Positions 1 through 6,238 of a DNA stretch of 21,213 nt are shown here, one piece after another. Source of the stretch: Tardiphaga sp. (GTDB lineage: Bacteria; Pseudomonadota; Alphaproteobacteria; Rhizobiales; Xanthobacteraceae). Numbering within the stretch: the first letter of the stretch is position 1; the number at the start of each line of letters is the position of its first letter. The notes beneath the pieces were generated by a model. The model searched no databases. It had not been told where the DNA came from and was given only the letters and a program-made list of their open reading frames with translations. The position numbers were made by a program, and so were the translations under genes. The DNA lies in contig JACMOT010000182.1 in the NCBI GenBank assembly GCA_014377915.1, forward strand, positions 1-21,213, given 5' to 3'.

Positions 1-287
1 ACCTGATCAGTCTCAAATTGCCTGACGACGAACAGGAGCCTGCTGTGTGGTTCCGCCGTGGTCGTCTCGTCATAGTCTCTCCTGTGCGCGGCAATTATCG
101 CCGCTGTCAGGCAGAAACTCCACTTATCGTCGTGTGCAGATTTCCGGGACCGGCTCTGACGTTGAAAGCATTCGTTACGGACATGTCGGGAGGTAGAGAC
201 ATCGCGAAGGCGAAGTAAGTGGCGGGAAAGCTGCACTTCTGGGGCGAGGGAATGCTTGATTAAATAAAGCAGATCGCCAATGGGAAA
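1..287. other. No recognisable gene; possible degraded DNA
   Basis: I see no convincing gene here. A 66-codon open frame (18-218, non-ATG start) shows no family signature and no good ribosome binding site. It lies in the same frame as the small open frame at 288-584, separated from it by stops at 216-218 and 261-263, so the stretch may be the eroded front of one gene. No tRNA or hairpin terminator was recognised. The composition is less GC-biased than in the catabolic genes to the right. Confidence 0.3.
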
Positions 288-584
288 TTGAAGGCCAAAA
301 CGTACAAGGAATTGCAAAGAAAATTCGATGAGAACGATGAGCCTGCACGTGAAGCGATGCTTCGGTTGCGGCAGATGCGAAACAAGCTCGCCGGCGGCTA
401 CATTGCAAGGGCAATTGAGCGATGTATTAACGCGGATGGGCTGGGCAAGAGTAATATCTTGAGCGGGGTTTCTGCCCTGCTGAGCATGAAAAAAGACGCT
501 GGCGCGCTAGGGCGTGTACTCATAAATCGTGCGTTTGTGTGGGAGCTTGAGGCATGTCCGCTATCCGCCGTATTACCGACTTAA
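288..584 (+). CDS. Hypothetical small basic protein (doubtful ORF)
   Basis: This is a 98-codon open frame starting with TTG, with no clear Shine-Dalgarno sequence. The predicted product is rich in Lys, Arg and Glu over residues 1-45 (KTYKELQRKFDENDEP, then REAMLRLRQMRNKLAGGY), which suggests a soluble helical protein. I do not recognise a family. The same frame continues upstream past two stops (TAA 261-263 and TAA 216-218) with protein-like sequence, so this may be the 3' part of a decayed gene and not a working one. Codon use is less GC-biased than in the genes from 1302 onward. It sits beside another broken gene (657-1012), which fits a decaying segment. It could equally be a chance open frame. 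Confidence 0.25.
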   Translation: MKAKTYKELQRKFDENDEPAREAMLRLRQMRNKLAGGYIARAIERCINADGLGKSNILSGVSALLSMKKDAGALGRVLINRAFVWELEACPLSAVLPT

Positions 585-656
585 ATTGGAAATCGCCTCA
601 GGTCCGAAAAGTGCCATCACCAGACATTGGGTGTTAGAAAGTTGCTCCCCGTTGTC

Positions 657-1012
657 TTATTCAGGCATCCCCGACTTACGCATTCCCTCGACGTACATTG
701 CAATGTCTTCCTGCCTTCGAAATGGAAGCCATTTCTTCAGATGTGACAGACGCATATCGGGATCGACTTTGAGGAGCCGGGCAAACATCAAGCGCGCCTC
801 CTCGACGCGGTTCATTTTTGCGTATGCCACAGTAGCAAACCGAAGTGTTGACGGATAGGTAGGATGTCGAGCAAGCGCCTTATTTATCCAGGCTATCGTT
901 TCGTCTGATCTATGCAGAAATACCAGAGTTATTATCATCACAGCTTGCGCCGCGTGGATTTGCGGATCCATTGGGTTGAGACGCATTGCGTGGCTAATCT
1001 CAAAAATAGCCC
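657..1012 (-). pseudogene. 3' fragment of adenylate/guanylate cyclase with TPR repeats
   Basis: The minus strand encodes about 118 residues that match the style of the carboxy-terminal end of the TPR-containing adenylate cyclase-like proteins frequent in Bradyrhizobium and relatives: an AMRLNPMDP segment, a TPR-like stretch with KALARHPTYP and AKMNRVEEA, and the characteristic ending DIAMYVEGMRKSGMPE before the stop at 657-659. The family is normally several hundred residues long, with a catalytic domain or a winged-helix domain in front. Neither is present here. The match breaks at 1013, where an IS21-like end (TGTGA) begins, so the 5' part has been lost. An open frame continues upstream to 1145, but it is made of the element's sequence. 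I infer a non-functional remnant. Confidence 0.65.
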
Positions 1013-1163
1013 TGTGAGTCAGACCCAAACTTTGACCCCTATCGGCGCCCAACCGTGACCTCAGCCCACGTCTGATTTCCATCGCAGTGTCAGGGACATC
1101 GCGCGGCACGGGTGGGGTCAGCCTTGGAAGCCGATCGGGGGTCAAATGGAGTGCCTATTCACA
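1013..1163. mobile_element. Internally deleted IS21-like element (two ends only)
   Basis: The segment starts TGTGA and ends TCACA and has long imperfect inverted ends. On the left, TTTGACCCC-TATCGGC (about 1031-1046) pairs with GCCGATCGGGGGTCAAA (about 1130-1146) on the right. The right end also carries a second GGGGTCA copy about 20 bp further in. Terminal TG...CA with repeated GGGTCA/GCCGAT subterminal motifs is what I know of IS21-family ends in proteobacteria. Only about 150 bp lies between the outer ends, with no room for istA or istB, so this is a relic or a MITE-like derivative. I see no clear target-site duplication: the flanks read AATAGCCC and CGTATGCG. It truncates the cyclase/TPR gene on its left. 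The 138 bp between it and the SDR gene hold nothing I can name. Confidence 0.6.
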
Positions 1164-1301
1164 CGTATGCGGATTTTGATCGATCCGCTCGCCGAGAGAA
1201 GCCCGCAGCGGAGGCAGTCTGCGGCCTCCCACTTCTGCGTTGAGGCCGAATTCTTTCTGCGGCGACTTGGTGTCGACCGCGCGCCCACCAGATGTAATTT
1301 T

Positions 1302-2084
1302 TTACATGACGAGATGTGCGCCAGCATCCATCCTGATTATTTCCCCGGTCATGTTGCTGGATTGCGGAGTGGCGAGGAAGCAGACCACCCCTGCGATGTC
1401 CTCCGCCGTAGAGGCGACCTTGAGAGCGACCTTGGCAATCGTCGCCTCGCGAAGCTTCGCCGCCGCCTCGGCACCGCGACCCTTGGTGAACCAGGGAGTG
1501 TCGATGTAGCCGGGGCAGACGGTATTGACGCGGATCAGCGGCGCCAGAGCGCGCGCCAAAGACTTCGTCATGGTATTCAGCGCGCCCTTGCTGGCCGCAT
1601 ATGCAACCGAAGATCCGCCGCCGTGAAAAGCCGAAGCCGAGGAGGTGTTGACGACGGCGGAGGCGCGGCCTGATGCTTTTGCGCCGGCCTCGAGGAGCGT
1701 TCGGGCGGCGCGAACCATCTGATAGGGGCCGATTGTGTTGACGGCGTAGATGCGGATGAAATCCTCGGCGGACAGGCCGTCAAGGTCGCCCTGCGCGACG
1801 TGCTTGGTCGTCCCCGCATTGTTGATCAGCGCGTTGAGCTGGCCCCATTTCTCCGCGGCGGCGACGATGCGGCGACAGTCGTCGTCGCGCGAAACGTCGC
1901 CCTGCACGACAATCACCTCGGCGCCGGCCGTACGACACAGGTCCGCGGTTTGCTCCGCTTCCGTCTGGCTCGACGCGTAGTTCACCACGATGCGTACGCC
2001 GTCGCGGGCAAGCTGCAGCGCCGTTGCCGCACCTAGACCCGACGCCGATCCCGTGATGATGACGCTCATACCGTCCTTGGACAT
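1302..2084 (-). CDS. SDR-family NAD(P)-dependent oxidoreductase
   Basis: This is a 260-residue classical short-chain dehydrogenase/reductase, the usual length for the family. The Rossmann motif TGSASGLG is at residues 11-18, NNAG at 88-91, the catalytic Ser near 149 (NTSSASAF) and the YAASK catalytic pair at Tyr162/Lys166, followed by PGYIDTPW at 191-198. After Gly12 the second strand ends with VVNYASS, which suggests an NADP- or NAD-binding form; I cannot decide which. It would oxidise or reduce an alcohol/ketone on a cytoplasmic substrate that is not identifiable here. The ATG start at 2084 is preceded by AAGGAA. It lies 72 bp downstream of the exported amidohydrolase on the same strand and probably shares its transcript, although a strong hairpin lies between them. 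Confidence 0.93.
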   Translation of the reverse strand: MSKDGMSVIITGSASGLGAATALQLARDGVRIVVNYASSQTEAEQTADLCRTAGAEVIVVQGDVSRDDDCRRIVAAAEKWGQLNALINNAGTTKHVAQGDLDGLSAEDFIRIYAVNTIGPYQMVRAARTLLEAGAKASGRASAVVNTSSASAFHGGGSSVAYAASKGALNTMTKSLARALAPLIRVNTVCPGYIDTPWFTKGRGAEAAAKLREATIAKVALKVASTAEDIAGVVCFLATPQSSNMTGEIIRMDAGAHLVM

Positions 2085-2125
2085 TCTCGTTCCTTGTTGT
2101 TTTCGATTGCAGATAAAGAGATGAA

Positions 2126-2149
2126 GCGGCCGCGCCGAAGCGCGGCTGC
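2126..2149 (-). other. Intercistronic hairpin with UUCG loop
   Basis: There is a 10-bp stem (2126-2135 with 2140-2149, one G-U pair on one strand) closed by a four-base loop. Read on the transcribed minus strand, the loop is UUCG closed by a C-G pair, the exceptionally stable tetraloop type. It lies between the amidohydrolase stop and the SDR start. No clean U-run follows, so a simple intrinsic terminator is unlikely. A partial terminator or an mRNA-processing or stability element is more plausible. Confidence 0.5.
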
Positions 2150-2156
2150 GACATTA

Positions 2157-3245
2157 TCAAGCGGTCTTGATCCCGAGCAGCCGCGCCGCGTTGCCGCCGA
2201 GGATCGCCGCCTTCTGCGCGTCGCTGAGGCTTTCGGTCGCGAAGATATGGTCGACGGGGTGATCTTCCCACGGGATCGGGTGATCGGTGCCGATCATGAC
2301 CTGGCTGGCGCCCACCTGTGCGACCAGATGGCGAAGCGCTTCTGGAGTGAACACCAGCGAGTCGAAGTGGAGCTGGTTGAGATATTCGGTCGGTTTCTTC
2401 TTGAGCTGGATATCCGGGTTGCAGTTTTGCGGCGAGACGAAACACGCATGATCGGATCGCGGCGCGTAGGAGCCGAGGTAGCCGCCGCCGTGTGCGGCAA
2501 GGATTTTCAGTTTCGGAAACTTGTCGAGGGTTCCCTCGAAAATCAGGTGCTGGAGGGCGATCGTGGTGTCCAGGGGATTGCCGATGGTGTTGGACAGCCA
2601 GCCGTTGCCCTTGAACCGTGCAGCCAGTTCGACCGTGCCCTGCGGGTGAATGAACAGAACGGCGCCGAGTTCTTCCGCCTTGGCCCAGACGGGATGAAAT
2701 TTCGGATTGGAGAAATCAGTGCCGACGACGTTGCCGCCGATTGCTGCGCCGCGTAGACCCTGCTTTCTGACTGCGTTCTCGAGTTGTTGCACCGCGAGGT
2801 CAGGATATTGCAGGGACAGCGATGCAAAGGCGGCAAAGCGATCCGGCTTCGAAGCGCAAAGTTGCGCCAGTGCATCGTTCTGGATCTGCACGATCTTGGC
2901 CGCGGTGTCGCGGTCCTTGCGGTACCAGAACGGGTTGATGGAGAGCACCTCCATGTCGATGCCCATCGCGTCCATCGCCTTGAGGCGGTTCTCCAGCACG
3001 ATGAAATGCTCCTGCTGTCCCTTGGTCGGCGGCAGAATGCGCGGGACGTCGTCGCCCATCATGTCGAGCGCTTCGCGGATGATGCAATGCGCGTGGACGT
3101 CGATGGTTTTGATGCGTTTGCCCTTGACGGTCACGGGCAGGGCGCGAAACTTCGGCTGCTCAGCGTGCGCGGCCTCGAGCATTCCGCAACTGCAGAAGGC
3201 GAGGCCCCCCGCCGCGCCCTTCAGAAAATTCCGGCGTGTCGTCAT
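2157..3245 (-). CDS. Tat-exported amidohydrolase, ACMSD/decarboxylase-like (Amidohydro_2)
   Basis: The product is 362 residues. The amino terminus TTRRNFLKG is a twin-arginine (Tat) signal, followed by a hydrophobic stretch and AHA-EQ, a likely cleavage site near residue 28. The rest fits the amidohydrolase_2 (PF04909) TIM barrel of the ACMSD / gamma-resorcylate decarboxylase group: metal-binding DVHAH (His51, His53), FIHP (His200), AHGGG (His252) and GTDHP (Asp321). Family members decarboxylate aromatic or dienoic acids or hydrolyse lactones; the substrate here is unknown. If Tat export is real, it acts in the periplasm with its metal already inserted, which is unusual for this mostly cytoplasmic group. 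The ATG at 3245 has AGGGAGA upstream. It is the first gene of the minus-strand unit, divergent from tetR. Confidence 0.88.
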   Translation of the reverse strand: MTTRRNFLKGAAGGLAFCSCGMLEAAHAEQPKFRALPVTVKGKRIKTIDVHAHCIIREALDMMGDDVPRILPPTKGQQEHFIVLENRLKAMDAMGIDMEVLSINPFWYRKDRDTAAKIVQIQNDALAQLCASKPDRFAAFASLSLQYPDLAVQQLENAVRKQGLRGAAIGGNVVGTDFSNPKFHPVWAKAEELGAVLFIHPQGTVELAARFKGNGWLSNTIGNPLDTTIALQHLIFEGTLDKFPKLKILAAHGGGYLGSYAPRSDHACFVSPQNCNPDIQLKKKPTEYLNQLHFDSLVFTPEALRHLVAQVGASQVMIGTDHPIPWEDHPVDHIFATESLSDAQKAAILGGNAARLLGIKTA

Positions 3246-3338
3246 GTCGGTTTCTCCCTATCGTTTTTTACCCGATCAGCGTGACGCCGTCGGATTTGCT
3301 CGCCCTGGATCAATCGGCAGCATGGCATGGCGGCCGGC

Positions 3339-3390
3339 TTGACAAGATCAGAACAAACGACTTATTGAAACGAACGTTTTAATTAGTCAA
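3339..3390. promoter_or_regulatory. Divergent promoter pair for tetR and the amidohydrolase unit
   Basis: On the plus strand, TTGACA (3339-3344) is followed after 17 bp by TTATTG (3362-3367), directed at tetR. On the minus strand, TTGACT (complement of 3385-3390) is followed after 17 bp by CAATAA, which is the same six bases 3362-3367 read in the other direction. The -35 boxes are good and the -10 boxes weak. The arrangement would make the two transcription starts compete and both lie on the palindrome at 3364-3383. It is a prediction from consensus only. Confidence 0.4.
3364..3383. promoter_or_regulatory. Probable TetR-family operator
   Basis: This is an inverted repeat, ATTGAAACG-AA-CGTTTTAAT, with arms matching at 8 of 9 positions and a perfect core AAACG-AA-CGTTT. 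Size and placement fit a TetR-family dimer site: 21 bp ahead of the tetR start and overlapping both predicted -10 boxes. I infer autoregulation of tetR and co-repression of the divergent amidohydrolase-SDR unit. Confidence 0.6.
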
Positions 3391-3404
3391 GGGATGTCGG
3401 TGCC

Positions 3405-4121
3405 GTGCCTAAAGCTTCTGCCCTCCAGATGCCGCCCGACGCGTTGCCCGATGATGGCTCGAAGAAGCGGTCAGCACGACAGCGTCTGATGGACGCCTCG
3501 GAGCAACTGTTCGCGGAGCATGGCTGGAACGCCGTCAGCATCCGCAGCATTGTTGCAGCTGCAGGCGTCAACCTGGCTGCGCTGCACTATCACTTCGGTT
3601 CCAAAGAACAGCTGCTGTCCGAGATCTTCGCGGCCCGCGCCAAGCCGATCGCCGAGGAGCGCGTCCGTCTGCTGTCCGAGATCGACCTTGATCATGCACC
3701 ATCGCTGGAGCGCATTCTGGAAGCCTTCCTGCGGCCAGCCCTCATTATCGGCTCGGACGCCCGTGCCGGTGGGCGGGCTTTCGTGAAATTGCGGGCCCGA
3801 TTGGCCACCGAGCCGGAAGTCGTCAGCCGTCGCATCCTTGCCAAAGCGTTCGATGAATCGTCCGGCGCGTTCATGGCGGCGATCGCGCGCGCCTTGCCGG
3901 AGATCCATCAGGCCGAGCTCGAATGGCGCTTCCACTTCATGCTGGGCACGATGTTTTATACGATGGCCGACGCCGGCCGAATCCAGTCGTTGACCGATGG
4001 GCGCTGTGATCCCGGCCGTGTCGACGAGGCGCTGGCGCGCATCATCCCGTTCGTGGCCGCCGGCTTCCGCTCGCAGCCCGACATCAAATCAATAACAAAC
4101 AAGAGGAGGCGTCCCAAATGA
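3405..4121 (+). CDS. TetR/AcrR-family transcriptional regulator
   Basis: The product is 238 residues. The amino-terminal helix-turn-helix covers about residues 24-72: RQRLMDASEQLFAEHGW, then the recognition part VNLAALHYHFGSKEQLL. The ligand-binding domain (about 80-220) contains WRFHFMLGTMFYTMAD, a pattern typical of the regulators with a C-terminal TetR domain next to catabolic genes. The GTG start at 3405 has AAGGGA about ten bases upstream; an in-frame ATG at residue 9 is an alternative, as the first 20 residues are not part of the fold. The stop overlaps the next gene by ATGA, so it is translationally coupled to the cyclase gene. The palindrome at 3364-3383 is its probable site. The effector is presumably a pathway acid or its CoA or ring derivative, not identifiable here. 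Confidence 0.92.
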   Translation: MPKASALQMPPDALPDDGSKKRSARQRLMDASEQLFAEHGWNAVSIRSIVAAAGVNLAALHYHFGSKEQLLSEIFAARAKPIAEERVRLLSEIDLDHAPSLERILEAFLRPALIIGSDARAGGRAFVKLRARLATEPEVVSRRILAKAFDESSGAFMAAIARALPEIHQAELEWRFHFMLGTMFYTMADAGRIQSLTDGRCDPGRVDEALARIIPFVAAGFRSQPDIKSITNKRRRPK

Positions 4122-5101
4122 GCGACATGTTGCACGGTCCCGCGAAAGTTACGAAGAAAGACATCGAGGCGGCGGCGGAACGTCTGAAAAACTGGGGCAA
4201 ATGGGGTCCGGACGATCACGTCGGTACCATGAACTATACCCAGCCCGAAGATATCATCCGCGCCGCCGGACTGGTGCGCAAGGGGCAGGTCATTTCGCTC
4301 GCGTTGAATTATGACAACAAGGGCCCGCAGGGCGGTAAGACCAAGTTTCCTCCCGTGGGCCGGTTCAACCCGGTGCACACCATGCTGCGGACAGGCACCG
4401 ACGCCTATTCCGGCGTGCTCGACAAGCGCGGCATTCGCTCGGCCGACGATATCGTGCTGTTCCCGTTGCAGGCGGGAACGCATTGGGATGGACTCGGCCA
4501 CATTTTCTACGAGAACTATATGTGGAACGGCTACGACTGCCGCAACGTCTCGTCGTTCGGCGCGGAGAAGGCCGGCATCGAGCATGCCAAGGAAAAGATG
4601 GTGGGTCGCGGCGTCTTGCTCGACATCGCCAAGCATCAGGGCATGGACTGGCTGCCGGAGGGCTTTGCAATCACCAACGATATCCTTGACGGTTGCGCCA
4701 AGGCGCAGAACGTCGAGGTCGGCCGCGGCGATCATCTGCTGATCCGTACCGGTCAGATGGAAGAGAAACTCGCCGCCGGCAGCTGGGACGGCTATCCGGG
4801 CGGTGACGCGCCGGGGCTTGCCTTTGAGACGCTCGACTGGCTGCAGGACAAGCAGGTCGCGGCGGTCGCGACCGACACCTGGGGCGTCGAAGTCCGGCCC
4901 AACAATTGCGACGACGCCAACCAGCCGTGGCACTGGATCTGTATCCCGATCATGGGCCTGACGATGGGCGAGATATTCAAGCTCGATGAACTCGCCAAGG
5001 CCTGCCACGCCGACAAGCTTTATGACTTCCTGTTCGTTGGTCCGGCGCTGCCGATCACCGGCGCGGTGGGATCACCGATCAATCCTGTCGCCATTCGCTG
5101 A
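4118..5101 (+). CDS. Cyclase-family protein (PF04199), long subgroup
   Basis: The product is 327 residues and cytoplasmic, with no signal peptide. It belongs to the cyclase/kynurenine formamidase-like family of metal-dependent amide and ring hydrolases, recognised by AGTHWDGLGH at residues 119-128 (His122, Asp124, His128) and the late TDTWGVE segment. Characterised relatives open formyl-kynurenine or isatin. It is about 100 residues longer than the KynB-type homologue at 16324. The position of the first metal-ligand His in the HxxxHxD motif is Gln118. I believe this occurs in the long subgroup, but I cannot verify it. The start ATG overlaps the tetR stop, with a strong GAGGAGG ahead of it. 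A stable hairpin follows the stop. The substrate is unknown. Confidence 0.88.
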   Translation: MSDMLHGPAKVTKKDIEAAAERLKNWGKWGPDDHVGTMNYTQPEDIIRAAGLVRKGQVISLALNYDNKGPQGGKTKFPPVGRFNPVHTMLRTGTDAYSGVLDKRGIRSADDIVLFPLQAGTHWDGLGHIFYENYMWNGYDCRNVSSFGAEKAGIEHAKEKMVGRGVLLDIAKHQGMDWLPEGFAITNDILDGCAKAQNVEVGRGDHLLIRTGQMEEKLAAGSWDGYPGGDAPGLAFETLDWLQDKQVAAVATDTWGVEVRPNNCDDANQPWHWICIPIMGLTMGEIFKLDELAKACHADKLYDFLFVGPALPITGAVGSPINPVAIR

Positions 5102-5116
5102 CAGTTCAAAGACGAC

Positions 5117-5140
5117 CCGCGACAGCTTCGGCTGTCGCGG
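5117..5140 (+). terminator. Perfect hairpin with C(UUCG)G loop, terminator-like
   Basis: A perfect 10-bp stem (CCGCGACAGC at 5117-5126, GCTGTCGCGG at 5131-5140) encloses a UUCG loop closed by C-G. It starts 15 bp after the cyclase stop and about 75 bp before the Bug start. There is no U-run after it, so it may attenuate or process the transcript and not end it. It has the same architecture as the hairpin at 2126-2149 on the other strand. Confidence 0.5.
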
Positions 5141-5215
5141 CAAGGCCGATAATTCGCTCAGACGAAGGCCACGATAGTAACGCGGTGCCAGAGCATCGCC
5201 TCAGGGGGGAACGCC

Positions 5216-6223
5216 ATGTTGAAGAATAGCAACGCTATTCTGTCGCGTCGTGCCGTGCTGCGTGCGGCAGCTATTGTCGCTGGCGTTGCCTTCACCGGCC
5301 TGCGGCCGAAGACGGCATATGCCGCGAACTATCCCACTCGCCCGATCAAGATCATTGTGCCGTTTGCGCCGGGCGGACCTACCGACATCATGGCGCGCAT
5401 CGTGGCCCAGCATCTCGGCGAGGCCATCCGCGGCAATGTGATCGTCGAGAACCGGCCCGGGGCCGGCGGCAATATCGGGATCGGTGCGGCGGCCAATGCC
5501 GAGCCGGACGGCTACACGCTACTAATCACGTCCAGCGCCTACGTGGTCAATCCGAGCCTCTACGTCAAAATACCTTACGAGCCCTACAAGGACTTCGCGC
5601 CGGTCGCCGAACTGGGCACGTCGCCCAACGTGATCCTGGTCGATCCCAAGATAGGGATCAATTCGATCGCCGATCTGATCGCCAGCGCCAAGGCGGATCC
5701 CAATCGCTTCAACTATGCGAGCCCCGGCAGCGGCACCACGCCTCATCTGTCGGGTGAGTTGCTGAAGATCGCCGGCGGCATCCAAATGACGCACGTGCCG
5801 TTTCCGGGCGCAGGACCGGCGATCCAGGCCATCCTTGCCGGCACAGTACAGATCTGTTCGACCGCGCTGCCGCCGGCGCACCCGCATATAGTCAGCGGCG
5901 CGCTGAAGGCGCTCGCCGTCACCGGGGCCAGTCGGTGGTTCGATCTGCCCGATGTGCCGACCATGGTCGATGTTGGTTACAAGGATTTCATTGCCGACAC
6001 GTTCCAGGGTTTTCTGGCGCCGGCAAAGACACCGCCGGAGATCGTGCAACTGCTGGCGACCAAGTCGATCGAAATTCTGAAGACCAATAAGATTGCCGAT
6101 CAGCTGCGCAACAACGGCTTCGAAGTGATCGCCAAAGGCCCCGACAGCATGAGAAAGCGCATCACCGACGAAGTGCCTAAGTGGAAAAAGGTTATCACCG
6201 AAGCCGGCATCCAGCCCGTCTGA
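5216..6223 (+). CDS. Bug-family tripartite tricarboxylate transporter substrate-binding protein
   Basis: The product is 335 residues, the usual size for a Bug/TctC receptor (PF03401). The amino terminus has SRRAVLRAA, a Tat-like motif, and a hydrophobic stretch ending near AYA-AN (about residue 36). Mature-domain signatures are YPTRPIKIIVPFAPGGPTD (39-57, with Asp57 in the ligand loop), NRPGAGG (79-85), PDGY (97-100) and the THVPFPGAGPA segment. It binds a small carboxylate in the periplasm and passes it to a TctAB-type permease. No tctA or tctB is present in this window, so it is an orphan receptor. The ATG has AGGGGGG upstream. It lies in the same plus-strand operon as the enolase-family gene 15 bp downstream. 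Confidence 0.93.
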   Translation: MLKNSNAILSRRAVLRAAAIVAGVAFTGLRPKTAYAANYPTRPIKIIVPFAPGGPTDIMARIVAQHLGEAIRGNVIVENRPGAGGNIGIGAAANAEPDGYTLLITSSAYVVNPSLYVKIPYEPYKDFAPVAELGTSPNVILVDPKIGINSIADLIASAKADPNRFNYASPGSGTTPHLSGELLKIAGGIQMTHVPFPGAGPAIQAILAGTVQICSTALPPAHPHIVSGALKALAVTGASRWFDLPDVPTMVDVGYKDFIADTFQGFLAPAKTPPEIVQLLATKSIEILKTNKIADQLRNNGFEVIAKGPDSMRKRITDEVPKWKKVITEAGIQPV

Positions 6224-6238
6224 TTGGCTGGACAGTCC

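Noticed and set aside
657..1145. A 162-residue intact TPR protein
   Set aside because: Residues before about 44 are translated from IS21-like end sequence; only the rest resembles the cyclase/TPR family, so it is a fragment and not a complete gene.
1292..1307. ATGTAA/TTACAT hairpin at the SDR stop codon
   Set aside because: It has only six A/T-rich pairs and overlaps the stop codon; too weak to call a terminator.
3956..5008. 350-codon minus-strand open frame opposite the tetR end and the cyclase gene
   Set aside because: It is an antisense shadow of clearly conserved coding sequence; the translation is low-complexity and matches no family style, and there is no ribosome binding site.
5117..5140. 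Classical intrinsic terminator
   Set aside because: The stem-loop is perfect but no U-run follows and the next gene belongs to the same functional set; reported as terminator-like only.
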